The notes under the pieces: model-generated
The model's database searches: none
Told to the model about the DNA's origin: nothing
The model's input: the letters and a program-made list of their open reading frames with translations, nothing else
DNA from: Gnetum montanum
Lineage: Eukaryota; Streptophyta; Gnetopsida; Gnetales; Gnetaceae
Assembly (NCBI GenBank): GCA_015680685.1
Contig: MNCI01009308.1
Coordinates: 3,996 to 67,995 of the forward strand
Reading direction: 5' to 3'
Length of the DNA: 64,000 nucleotides
Position numbers and translations under genes: made by a program
Shown: in pieces, positions 36,279-48,011 of the stretch
Layout of the letters: each line of letters begins with the position of its first letter
Numbering within the stretch: the stretch's first letter is position 1

Positions 36279-37165
36279 TAATGAGTCCCATTCTATTGGT
36301 TGCATCGACGTGACCTTGTCGATGTGGCCTTATCATTTGGGCTTTTTCAACGAGGCCTAGTTGATGCATCATATCATGCGTTGATGTGGCCCCATCGAGG
36401 TAATGTCATGTGTTGGCTATAAATACGCACCTGCAACCGCATTTATGGCATAAAAAATTGTAGTTGCAATAGAGCTTTTGCATTTTTTCCATTCAAAAGA
36501 TAGAATTTTTTCCTCCAAGTGCTCGCACCAGGAGTCATTGAGTGTACAGATCTTTATTTGAGCATTGTTGTACTTGAGCACAATAGTGTGTGCAGCAATA
36601 AAGACAAGCTTTCTAATAAACCTTGTAGCACTCTAGATAGATTAGTTATTTCATTTATGCATTTAATGTTTTCAGTTATTTATTAAATGTTTCAAGTTAG
36701 TTATTAATTATTTTCTAGTTACTATGTTAATGAAGCATTTAAGCCAAATAGATTACACACATAAGTATGATGGCTTCGAGCATGACACATATTCGCTTGG
36801 TAATCCTAGTAGCGTTATTGCTTGGTATGCATAGTAGCGTAGTGCTTGTTCACCCAACAATGGATACATGGGTTTAGGACATGTACGGAAAGTGGGAACG
36901 GATACTTATGTTAAGATTAGTTAAATAATTAGTTAATTAGTTAATTTAGATTAGTCAATGAAATTTCTTTTTTTACCTACAATTCAAGCACCCAACTATA
37001 AAACATAAAAATGATAAAAATCGAATGCCTCAATTACACTTAACCATATCAACGAATGTCACAAGTGTAATTGGGAAGACAACGATTAACCTTAAGGCTA
37101 GATTCACTTCCTAAAGGGCTTTGTGATTCATATGGTTGGGCGTAGGGGTACCTCGCTGCTCATCA
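36279..37165 (+). mobile_element. Solo LTR, family 2, TSD CTAAC (unit 1)
   Basis: 887 bp, TAATGAGTC to CTCATCA, flanked by CTAAC at 36274-36278 and 37166-37170, with no internal region, so it arose by LTR-LTR recombination. TATA box TATAAATA at 36418-36425. R-U5 is homologous to family 1, U3 is not. It sits in an RTE-like LINE. The same insertion exists in unit 2, so it predates the duplication. Confidence 0.9.
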
Positions 37166-37170
37166 CTAAC

Positions 37171-37725
37171 TAATGATGACAAAGAATGAAAATGCATCAA
37201 ATTTAAAAAGAGTTCTACTACCTAGGATCAATACTTTAATCAAATGATGAAATTGATAAAGATATAAGAAATATGATTAAGACAAGATGGTCATATGGAG
37301 ATAAGCTAGTGGTGTTCTATGTGATAAAAGAATCCTAATAAAACTATAGGTTAAATTTTATAAAATAGCAATCAATTTTGCTATCTTATATGATGCTAAA
37401 TATCAAGTAGTACAATAGAGGTATGAATAACAAATTAATGTGCCAAAAACATAAAGGCTTAGATGGATGTTTAATGTTATTAGATAAGATAAACTACACA
37501 ATACATATACTAGAGGAAGACTTGGAGTGGCTTCTATCACAAATAAGTTATAATAATAGTATCTTAGATGGTTTGAATATGTAAAGAGAAGATTAGATAG
37601 CAAGCCTATAAAAAAATGTTGTTCTATCACTATTGTAAGAAAATCATTCAAAAGAAGAACAAAAAAAGACATGAAAAAAAATGATTAAATACTATTTGAA
37701 GAAATTTTCAATAAACAACGATCAT
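37171..37725 (+). pseudogene. RTE-like LINE, C-terminal RT region, unit 1
   Basis: Broken frames follow the C-terminus of plant RTE-type LINE proteins: EIDKDIRNMIKTRW (family EIDEDV..RI..GW), KLVVFYVIKES (family VLCDKK.P), YRLNFIK, then GVASITNK and LRWFEYVKRR (family GVA.I..K.....LRWFGHV.RR). It is cut at the duplication breakpoint after AATAAACAA. Confidence 0.75.
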
Positions 37726-37751
37726 GATAGTAATCTTATGTATTCTTTGTA
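37726..37751. other. Junction between duplication units, templated filler
   Basis: Between the LINE end of unit 1 and the start of homology in unit 2 lies a short stretch with TAGTAATCTTATGTATTCTTT (37735 onward), an imperfect copy of unit sequence at 18639-18660 and again just downstream. Confidence 0.55.
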
Positions 37752-40700
37752 TTCTTATTGCCTCATGTCTTATCAGTAATCTCATTTCATTCTTTGACTT
37801 GCTTTCTTATCTTCTTGATGTTGTATTTAGAGGATGAACCTGAAGTCATAATAGAGGTATGACTCATCACAGTAGTGAGTTACTAAATGACCTCACACAT
37901 GTCATTTAACTAGCTTGTTTGACCTTGCTAATAGTGCTTACCTTACATCACTTCCATTACCCCTCTTGAGCCATAACCTCATAACCAAACCTTAACCTTT
38001 CTTATCTTCCTAACAATGAAAACCTATGTTTGACATTCATGCACCATGTACATGTAACATCTTCATCTATGTGCTTTTCTGGTTAAGTTCATTGAATTAC
38101 TAGACCCCTCAGCTAATAGTAAAATGAAATAAAATTTGGCCTTAGTAATGAAACTCAATGAAGGTTTTTCTCCCATAAAAAATGGGAGAAAAATCCAAGA
38201 AAGCCAAGAGGCTAATGTGCTCTGAAGTTAAGAAAATCAAAAACTCTTAAAAATTAAAAGAGAGAGAGAGAGAGCCAAGTGACCAACGAATCCTATGACA
38301 AAGTGCTAGTTTCTTTAAACATTAGCAAGTAACTAGTAGTTCTAGCATGAAGCATGAACACCTCAATAGCCAACAAACATGTCACTATGCTATAACAATG
38401 ATGTCGAAACATTTGGAATTCTTCACTAGCTTGTTCGACCATTCAAATAGCCAATGTAACCACTATCTCATCCAAAATTCTTTACATCCAATTTTAACCT
38501 TATTTCACCATGACAAGTACCCATTAACATAATTCAATAACTATAAAATCAAGTGTGTAGTGAGAGTGTTGGTAATGATCGTGCAGTTGTGTTTTACATT
38601 CTTTGTTAATATCTCTCAAGTTAATCCTCAAAACATCAACAAAGAAGAGCTAATGAAAAATCTCATGAAAAACTCATATTATAAACAAGAAGCATGGTAG
38701 CCAAATTTCATCATGTAATTTGACTGGATTCAAGAGAAAACATATATGCCTTGATGTTCCTTAAAAATGCCATCATATGACCTTGTTTTGAACAAATTTG
38801 AGGTCCTTTTAAAATATGTAAAATAGAATTCATGGCCCACAAGCTATGAGATTTGTTATACTAGCATATAAGAGCTAAAAACTTACAAACATTGCCAAGT
38901 TTGGTCACCAAATGTCAAAAATGCTAGTGGCCCATCTGTTATAGTTTTAGGCCATGAAAATGGTCAAATACATTGGTATTTCAAGAGAAAATAGTTAAAA
39001 ATGTTAGTATCTTAGATGCTACAATTTTGGACCATGAAATTAGTCCAAATATGCTATGTAATTGTCAGAGTACACATGGAAATGTAACTTACATAGCAAA
39101 ACCAAATTCAAAGCATATTTAAACAAGAATTAGCATCATTTTTTTGACTTTTTGGTAGGTCTTTTCGACACATAGAGAAGAGCATATTTTGAAAAAAAAG
39201 AGAGACCTAGTTTTAGCAAAGAAAGAAGGAATTAGTGTAAATTTCATAGCCTTTTACAACCATTTCTTAATGGATATTACTAAGAGAAGAAAAGCAACAT
39301 TTATTGTAGTGCAGATAGATCAAAAAACTAGTACAGAACACACCTTGTTTCCTACATTAGATTTCAAAGCTATTTTTGTACTCTCAAGCTTTCTAAAGCT
39401 AATGATCTATGTCATTTTGAACCTATTTTACATAAAAATTTTGTTTGCAATATCAATATAAAGTTTATAGTCATTTTTGCCCATATTTCGTGCATATTCT
39501 CTACATTTCTTAGTCTATTCTTAGGTCTAGCATTAAGCCATTATTCCATATGCTTTCACTCATTTATGGTTATCTCATTCAGTAATAGACTTTATAAGTC
39601 TTTAGGTGATTGAAAAGACCACCTAAGATACCCCAGATCCTTTTCAAGGGTTGTGGATCTTAAGGTTAAAATTGTTCCCATGGATTTTTCAAGCTTCCAG
39701 CACCAATTTGATCTATTACTACATCTAACCTTTCCTAGACATCTCCTACAAAACCCTAGCTCTTGGCCAAGATGTCTCATCTAAGCTCAAGATGTCTCAT
39801 GCATATTGGATAAGTCTCATTTGAGACATCTCACTTGATAGGGCTAAACACAAATATGTTTTTATTAAGGTTTGGAACCTCCAATTGCCTTCAAAAAAAT
39901 TCCCATTGACCCTAAATCCCCTTAAGCTCATCAAAATGAGCCTAAAACACCATAGAACTTACCAAAACATATATGTATGGTAGAATAATGGAATTGGAAG
40001 AGGTGTCCTGACACCAGCCCTCTCATCCTTAAAAATGTCATGCTAATGATCTTTCACAAGTTGGAAGGCACCATGCCCCAATGACTCAAGGCCATTTCAA
40101 CAATCATGATTTAATGCATTACAAAAATGAGAATGAGTATTGTTAGAGATTTTGGTTTTGGGCTTCCTTTGCTCATGTAGGCTTGTCCTCATGCCCCATC
40201 ATGCTTCCTTCATCTGAGCATCTTCTTGGAATGATTCCCTTACATTTCCATGATGACCCAAACCTGCAACAAATAAAGAATAAGAATAAGAAAAAGGACT
40301 ATACTTTCTTAATCTAACATCCTTTCTTCACTTCTTTTTCTCCCTCTTCATCTTCTTCTTGGTGCTTGGAATACTACCATTTAGCTTCCCTATATCATTA
40401 CCATTACCATGTAGATTTCCTTCACATTGCTCATCCATTTTATAGGCAATATAATCAAATCAATCAACATGCTTCAAAAATTCATCATTGATATAATCAA
40501 AAGCAAGCATCTTCAAATTCTAGAAAATCATATCATCATCAATGTCTTCACTTACATTAATAATGGCCTTCTCACAATACTCATCATCATAAAAAATTAC
40601 AATTATTAGTCTTCCTTTTACTATCAATGGCATCAAAATTCACAAAATGACTCTTAATCCCATCACAATAATCATGATGATCATCATTACCATTGAACAA

Positions 40701-40853
40701 ACCACTTCCAAGTTGAATTGAAAAACTAGTATCCATCACACTAGCTTCAACATGATAGACATTACTACCATCAACAAGGTAAAGCTCATCCTTACCTACC
40801 CCTTCATGCCTTCTCCCATCTATCTTTAGTTTAACTTGATCTTCAAAATGTGG

Positions 40854-41240
40854 CTATCCAATCTCATTAAAGCTTAAATGTTCAAGATCCCAAATAGAAG
40901 TTCCCAATTTCAATGGCTTCTCCGCTTCAAAGAAATAATCAACAAGTTCTTCATCCCATTTTGGAGGTACCAACGTAAAAGGTAAACTCTCCTCCATGGC
41001 CTTAACATAAATTTTATCAAAAAAAAAATCATCAAGGAAATCATTCTTTCTCATGCCTTGGTTAGAAGACTCACCTCTTGCCCATGAGATAGCCTCAACT
41101 TGGCTTAGAATTTCCTTTCCCTTGCCACAAGGTATCGAACAATTGAAAAAAGAAAGAGTATCATACCTTCTATTTATATCCTTGATCCTCCTTGAAGAAG
41201 TCCCTTGATCTTTGCCACTATTTTGACTTTGATCCTTCAC
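40854..41240 (-). CDS. Hypothetical protein in the small LTR element
   Basis: 128 codons on the minus strand between PBS and PPT, starting about 480 bp downstream of the PBS. The protein is hydrophilic (KDQSQNSGKDQGTSSRRIKD near the start), then mixed, with PKWDEELVDYF near residue 95. I recognise no domain; by position it would be the gag-like product of the element. In unit 1 the middle is deleted, so only this copy is open. It may be a relic open by chance. Confidence 0.35.
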   Translation of the reverse strand: MKDQSQNSGKDQGTSSRRIKDINRRYDTLSFFNCSIPCGKGKEILSQVEAISWARGESSNQGMRKNDFLDDFFFDKIYVKAMEESLPFTLVPPKWDEELVDYFFEAEKPLKLGTSIWDLEHLSFNEIG

Positions 41241-41735
41241 CTCCCATGATTTATGAGGTAGGAACTTTCCTTGATTAGCAGCATATACCGTCTAAGACTT
41301 TGAATATCTCTTGGTTCCTTTGATAAAGCTCTTGGTTTCCTTCCTTGAAATCCTTGAGTATTGAGCATTCCTTTGCTCAATAAGAGATACTAAAGAACTC
41401 CCGTTCTCATTAATCTTTACTTTACAAGAACCCTTCATCTTCCTTTCCTTCTTAATGGCTAAATGATATTCTCTCTATTTTCAAAATATTTCCTAAGTTA
41501 GTCCTGAATTTCTCCATATTCTTTCTTGAATTTTTTGCAAAATCTTGGTGCTTGTGGACCTTTACTTTGGAAAGAACTTCTTGCATTTCAGCCACAAAAG
41601 CCTTAAATAATTCCTTGAACTCTTAAATCTCTTGTCCAGGATCTTAATTATTCTTCTTCTTAGGGGCTCTAGCTTTCTCCCAACCTCTTACAAATGTGTG
41701 GATTCCTCTAAACCTTTGCTCCAATACCAATCTGG

Positions 41736-42618
41736 TGTAGGGGTGGTACCTCAATAGGCCCCAATAGGACCCAATTCATAACTTCCAAGAAGATCTAGCT
41801 TAAAAAATAAAAAAAATAAAAAATAGATAAAAATTCTATTTCATTAAGAAAACTTTCATAATATAGAGAAAATACATCAAAGATGAGGAGCTAAGCTTAA
41901 GTTACAAATCTTCCAAGTATTTTAAAGGCCACACTTATTCCCTCTCAATACTCAATAGCTCACAATGGAGCCCAAAGGTTAAGACCAAACACTTATAAGA
42001 GATTTTCTCAACCTCTCTCAAGTTCTTTCCCTTACCTCTCATTTAATTTCCTTGTAGAATCTCTCTTTTTGTACAAGATCTTCCTCCCTCAAGAGCTCTC
42101 TATCTTGCTCTTAGTATAGGTTAGGTAGTAAAAATGGTGAATTACATCAATATTTATAAGCACCAAAAGACAAGAAACCTAGAAGTCTTTGCTTAACTCA
42201 ACTTTAAGTTCTTTAGATGTTTCTCAAGTCTTCTCATCTTCTCCCTAATTTTTTCCATCTTGCTTAGGCTATTTTCCAAATTTGGATGGGTGTTTTCAAA
42301 ATTTTTTCCATCTCTACAAGTCATCTTTGATCTCTCCTATACATCACTTACAAAAACCTAGCTTTTGACCAAGATGTCTAGTGATTTTTTGAGACATCTC
42401 ATTAACAATGGAGATGTCTTATTTGAGATGCCTTAGGTTATGGTGAGACAAATACAAAGATGCTTGTATTAAGGTTTGGAACCTTCAGATGACTTCAAAA
42501 AATTCCCCATAGATCCTGGAACCTCCTAAACTCATCAAAATGAGTCAAAACACCTTGAAATCTAACAAAACATACATGTAGGATAGAACAAGGGAATTAG
42601 AAGAAGTGTTTCTACACC
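41736..42618 (-). repeat. 5' LTR of the small element, copy 2
   Basis: 883 bp, same termini as copy 1. Confidence 0.7.
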
Positions 42619-43060
42619 TCTCCCATTATTCATTCTCCATCTCTTCCATTCCATTCTTATCCATGATTGTATGTGGCAAAAAGTTGAATAGGCAAAGTAG
42701 AGGATTAGATCTCTTCATCCAAGGAAACTTGCATTTGATGCTAATATCTCACTTGTTGTTAGAAAGTCAAAAGTGTCTCATTAACAAGTTTTATAAGGAC
42801 AAGAAATATAAGTGCTTCCTATGGTGAAGGTCCACTTGTGAATCCTTAGTAGATGGATATTGCAAATGAGTAAGCTAACACATATCTCCTAGTTATGGTG
42901 AGGATTTGAATTGAATAAAGAACTTGATTGGTCATCCATCTATATGAGTGTTGACTCTTCATGCTTCATGGTTTTCTTATGATAAACTCTCTTCCATTCA
43001 TCTTATTTGTGCATGTAATTTATTATTCTTGGTGCTTTGATCATTCTTTCCTTTTTCTAA

Positions 43061-43065
43061 CCCCT
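43061..43065 (+). other. Unoccupied insertion site of element B
   Basis: TTTCTAACCCCTCTTTCCTAG at 43055-43075 contains one CCCCT and joins exactly what flanks element B in unit 1. Confidence 0.93.
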
Positions 43066-44808
43066 CTTTCCTAGATTTCAATTCATGGAAACATATGAAT
43101 TTATCAATTGACTTAATTCTCATGATTACAAGTGTTACTAAAGAAAAGTTCATAATTCTCTTATTTTCATGCTTATATAATGCTTTACTAGGCTAATTTG
43201 TGGTGATTCGAGCATGTTTTCAAACTTACATGTGGTCCTAGCAATGACGGAAGATAAGTTATAAGGCTTCTTCCCATATCTAGTGGGCATGTTAAGGGGC
43301 TTCTTCTCTCAGCCACCACCCCTTGAATGAGTTGGCTTGTATTGTATTGTATCCATCTTTTATATGTTTTATAGTTATAATATTCCTTCACATTGATTAT
43401 GTCATGTGTCTGGTCCTAATTTTGTGTCATGGTGTTAAAGCTATGGGATTGGCTTTACTTAGTCATAAGAGAATGATGAGTTATTTAGTGAAATTTTGCA
43501 TCTCAATTGTAAGTATTGGATCTAAGAAGTATTTCATGTATCCTATGTTTATCCTCTACCATGTTGGGTAGAGTTCTTGGTCTTCTAAGATGAACCCTTT
43601 TCCCCTAGGTCATAATTTGAGATTATATGCATAATTGCAAGCTCTCTAGAATTCTTCTAGCCTCATTTAGATGTCCTAGGATCCTTTTGATAGGTTTCCT
43701 TGAGTTTGAGGATGCAATGACTACCCTACATCAGCATAGAGGCATTGATGCACCCTCTAGCAAGCTTGGTTTACTTAACTTTTCCTTGTGTATTCCTAGG
43801 ATCAATGTCGATTGTGTCAAGAAAACTGCTATTAATGTTTATGTGTTGATGAACCTCCTTTTTTTGCATGCAAAAGCTATAAATACTTGGAATGAGATTT
43901 CATACTTAACAACTTCATTTTTAATGTTTTTATTTAGCTTTTGGTATTTGGTATTGTGTGACGAGCTATTCCTCCATTAGGTAAGTTGATTTCCTTCCTT
44001 GTCTTATGTGTGTTTTGAGTCATCACTTTCACAAGTATGGCTAGACTCTCTCATAGTACTTCCTTGCTTATGTAGCTTGAAAACATTTGGTTGTTGTGGA
44101 GTTGAGTGCTTGCACAATGAATAAAGCTTATAGTTCTCCCTTATTTTACTATTGATTCCTTAAACATTAAAATACTAAAAAGCATAAAATACTAAAAATC
44201 ATAAAAAATATTTATTTAATTCTCATTTTCTTAAGTTGCGATAATTCCTCCTTGCTCAAGAAGGTCATAACTATAGGGCATGGTGTTGGAACATTGAAGT
44301 TGTGTCTAGGAGCCATTTTTATTGCATTTTAACTATAGTGTTGCACATGTCCCCAAAAGGGATTACAACACAAGCATTGCACCTATTTCCAAGAGGGATT
44401 GCAATGCATATGTGTTTATTATTATTTTGTTCATTACAATTCTAAAATCCATAAAAATTATAAAATATAAAATCATAAATATATTTTCTTTATGTCTCAC
44501 CATGACAATACAATTTTTAATTGTATCATATGTATGATAATATCTTTTATATTTCTTCAATGCAATGATATACATAAGTGTTTTTGGCAATCCACTCAAC
44601 ATCATCTTTGAAGCTTATGATCAAATCTTAGTGTGATGTGTGTGACAAATCTTATTAGTCTAAAACTAGCAGGACCCCTATCATGAGTTCAATAATACTT
44701 GAACATTAATCCATTCCACTAAGAATGTGTTTGCATACCACAAATAAAGTGCTTGTATAACCTATAGTCAAGGATACCCATGAAGAATAAAACAGTAGCC
44801 ATCCTAAT

Positions 44809-45694
44809 TAATGAGTCGCATTCTATCGGTTGCATCGACGTGACCTTGTCGACGTGGCCTTATCATTTGGGCTTTGTCAACGAGGCCTAGTTGATGCATC
44901 ATATCATGCGTCGATGTGGCCCCATTTATGTAATGTCATGTGTCAGCTATAAATACGCACCTGCAACCGCATTTATGGCATAAAAAATTGTAGTTGCAAT
45001 AGAGCTTTTGCATTTTTTCCATTCGAAAGATAGAATTTTTTCCTCCAAGTGCCCGCAACAAGAGTCATTAAGTGTACAGATCTTTATTTGAGCATTGTTG
45101 TACTTGAGCACAATAGTGTGTGTAGCAATAAAGACAAGCTTTCTAATCAACCTTGTAGCACTCTAGATAGATTAGCTGTTTCATTTATGCATTTAATGTT
45201 TTCAGTTATTTATTAAATGTTTCCAATTAGTTATTAATTATTTTCTAGTTACTATGTTAATGAAGCATTTAAGCCAAATAGATTACACACATAATTATGA
45301 TGGCTTCGAGCATGACACATATTCGCTTGGTAATCCTAGTAGCGTTATTGCTTGGTATGCACAGTAGCGTAGCACTTGTTCACCCAACAATAGATACATG
45401 GGTTTAGGACGTGTACGGAAAGTGGGAACGGATACTTATGTTAATATTAGTTAAATAATTAGTTAATTAGTTAATTTAGATTAGTCAATGAAATTCCTTT
45501 TTTTACCTACAATTCAAGCACCCAACTATAAAACATAAAAATGATAAAAATCGAATGCTTCAGTTACACTTAACCATATCAACGAATGTCACAAGTGTAA
45601 TTGGAAAGACAACGATTAACCTTAAGGCTAGCTTCACTTCCTAAAGGGCTTTGTGATTCATATGGTAGGCGTAGGGGTATCTCGCTACTCATCA
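44809..45694 (+). mobile_element. Solo LTR, family 2 (unit 2 copy)
   Basis: 886 bp paralogue of 36279-37165. Right target copy CTAAC at 45695-45699; the left one has become CTAAT (44804-44808). Confidence 0.9.
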
Positions 45695-45699
45695 CTAAC

Positions 45700-46350
45700 T
45701 AATGATGACAAAGAATTAAAATGCATCAAATTTAAAAATAGTTCTACTACCTAGGATCAATACTTTAATCAAATGATGAAATTGATAAAGATATAAGAAA
45801 TATGATTAAGACAAGATGGTCATATGGAGATAAGCTAGTGGTGTTCTATGTGATAAAAGAATTCTAATAAAACTATAGGTTAAATTTTATAAAATAGCAA
45901 TCAATTTTGCTATCTTATATGATGCTAAATATCAAGTAGTACAATAGAGGTATGAATAACAAATTAATGTGCCAAAAACATAAAGGCTTAGATGGATGTT
46001 TAATGTTATTAGATAAGATAAACTACACAATACATATACTAGAGGAAGACTTGGAGTGGCTTCTATCACAAAGAAGTTATAAGAATAGTGTCTTAGATGG
46101 TTTGAATATGTAAAGAGAAGATTAGATAGCAAGCCTATAAAAAAATGTTGTTCTATCACTATTCTAAGAAAATCATTCAAAAGAAGACCAATAAAAGACA
46201 TGAAAAAAAATGATTAAAGACTATTTGAAGAAATTTTCAATAAACAAAGATCTAGCATTTATAGAGATGAATGATAGAAAAAAAATCCCATGTAGCCAAA
46301 TCCATTTTAATTGGATAAGGCTAGGATGATAATGATGATGATGAGAATTA
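45700..46350 (+). pseudogene. RTE-like LINE 3' end with TGATGA tail, unit 2
   Basis: Same C-terminal RT region as 37171-37725, extending past the unit 1 breakpoint: LKKFSINKDLAFIEMNDRKK and SQIHFNWIRLG (family: ...DR..WR..IHVADP...G). It ends in a GATGATAATGATGATGATGAG microsatellite at 46326-46343, typical of RTE 3' ends. Confidence 0.75.
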
Positions 46351-48000
46351 TGCAAATTTAAACATGCTAGCAACTTGTGTTCCATGAACTATTGAACTAC
46401 CAAAGTCATTTGCAAATGTTTCATGTTTGCCTATTTTCAAACTATATTATAGCTTAATAGTTGTAATTGTGGATAAATATGTCGTGTTGCTAGTAAATAT
46501 GCTCTAATTGTATTCCATCTATAGTTGCTATGTGACCTATAGTCATATAGCCACACCACCCGCATAATTGCACCCATTATCATAGCTTTAAATCCATGTT
46601 TAAAAATCAATGTACCATGGACCTCCAGCCTTAGCAATGATGGAAAATGTTACTTTGCAAAACATGCACTTTGAGAAGATGAAACAAGGTTTCCTAATGA
46701 TTGAAATAGAAGATCCATCTAGACATACCGGTTGCTGCAAATTATTTATATGAAGGAAAACCCTATGATGGAGAAGCTCATTGAAAAAATAAATTTTGGG
46801 TCTTCATGAAAGCATCTTGGGATTTCCCTAGGTAGCATTGACCATGGCTATAATGCTATGGTATTTCCAAATAATGCAATGAATCCAATTCTTATAAAAC
46901 TTGTAGCAAGCTTCATAGGCCAACTTTATTACTAAAATATTCACCTAAAGTCTTATGGACCATAGACCACAATTCCTTGTTGCTTTGAGATGTGGTACTG
47001 GATCCCACCTAACTAGATTAAAACTACCATGCTCCTCTAAGCATAAACTTATTCTAGAATATCATATACTTTTTGTTGTCATTGCTCTCGTGAGCATAAA
47101 CTTATTCTAGAAAATCATATACTTTTTGTTCTCATTGCTGTCGTGAGCATAAACTTATCTTCAAAAATCACATACTTTTTGTTCTCANATGAGCATAAAC
47201 TTATCTTCAAAAATCACATACTTTTTGTTCTCATCAATGGTGCATATGCCTAATTTATTTAAGTTTAACTATAAATTTTCGTGAATCACATAATCATATA
47301 TTTTTACAAAGTTAATAAAGCAAATAAACAGTGTTCTAAGTTATCAATTTTAATTTCCTAAGTGACGCTTTTTTAACATTAATTTATCAGCATTATAGTA
47401 TTCACCGACCTCTTAAACACTGAATCTATATTTGAACCTGATATGAGATTTTTTTATAATGGTAAGATTGTCAGAAATGGGCTGTTAAAGCTTAATTTTG
47501 AGCATGAAATTCCATGTTTCGACAGAAGTATTAACCATTTTGAATGCCAGCAGGTTTCTCATCTTGAAAACCGTGTTTAGGGGGATCAATCTATTTGTTA
47601 CTTGTGACCCAACGGGTAAGCTAGAGTAACATATGCTTTTAATTTTTGAAATTGAAATCCAACAATGGGATGGGATAGAGCTGTTTCAGAATTTTTTTCA
47701 TGATTGTAATCGAATACATGCATGGTTTAATTTAACTTAATTCTAAAAATTAGATTAACGGGACCTGAATTCCGGAATTGCCGTAATAAATCTCGTTTGC
47801 AGCCCATTCTTGGTGAACAAATGCGGCTTGCAAAAGCGCCACATTCATGCAGGTTAGATAATTAGTTTCGTTAAAACCATTACTGAATTTTCCGTAGTGG
47901 TAAAGCGCCTTGCCTATTCATTTTCATTGCCCATTATCATAATCATTATTTTAAACAATGCAGTGCATTAGCATGTGTTTACGGTACTTCGTCGCTCGCG
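46203..48000 (+). repeat. 1.81-kb tandem duplication, unit 1
   Basis: Starts inside the LINE 3' end and runs to GTCGCTCGCG at 48000; offset to unit 2 is 1809 bp at the start. Past the LINE it is non-coding, with a 53-bp minisatellite and, from about 47550, more GC-rich sequence containing AATTCCGGAATT. The frames at 46437-46637 and 48240-48446 are co-linear by duplication only. Part of the minisatellite repeats after the N at 47188. Confidence 0.9.
47039..47236. repeat. 53-bp minisatellite
   Basis: Three to four units of GAGCATAAACTTAT...CATACTTTTTGTTCTCAT with 53-bp spacing; counterpart at about 48849-48997 in the second tandem unit. Confidence 0.8.
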
Positions 48001-48011
48001 AATTCTATTTA

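Larger units (their letters stand above)
18615..37725 (+). repeat. Unit 1 of large tandem segmental duplication
   Basis: Matches unit 2 (37752-46250) along its length once element B (7178 bp with one TSD) and 31170-34728 (3559 bp) are subtracted, leaving about 8.4 kb against 8.5 kb. A hand count over the 190 bp ending at 31175 against 43080-43268 finds 7 differences, so it is old enough to have diverged by a few percent. The right end lies inside an RTE-like LINE. Confidence 0.9.
39715..42618 (-). mobile_element. Small LTR element with initiator-Met-type PBS, copy 2
   Basis: Paralogue of 20640-23344 by segmental duplication. 5' LTR 42618-41736 (TGTA...TACA), PBS at 41729-41718, internal part with a 128-codon frame, PPT next to 40014, partial 3' LTR ending at 40013. 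Confidence 0.65.
37752..46250 (+). repeat. Unit 2 of large tandem segmental duplication
   Basis: Co-linear with unit 1, directly adjacent to it. Lacks element B, the 3.56-kb segment and the 148-bp duplication, and keeps 353 bp that unit 1 has lost (40774-41126). Confidence 0.9.

Noticed and set aside
47039-47236. Regular repeats that look like a CRISPR array
   Set aside because: Units are contiguous with no unique spacers, and the DNA is plant nuclear; this is a minisatellite.
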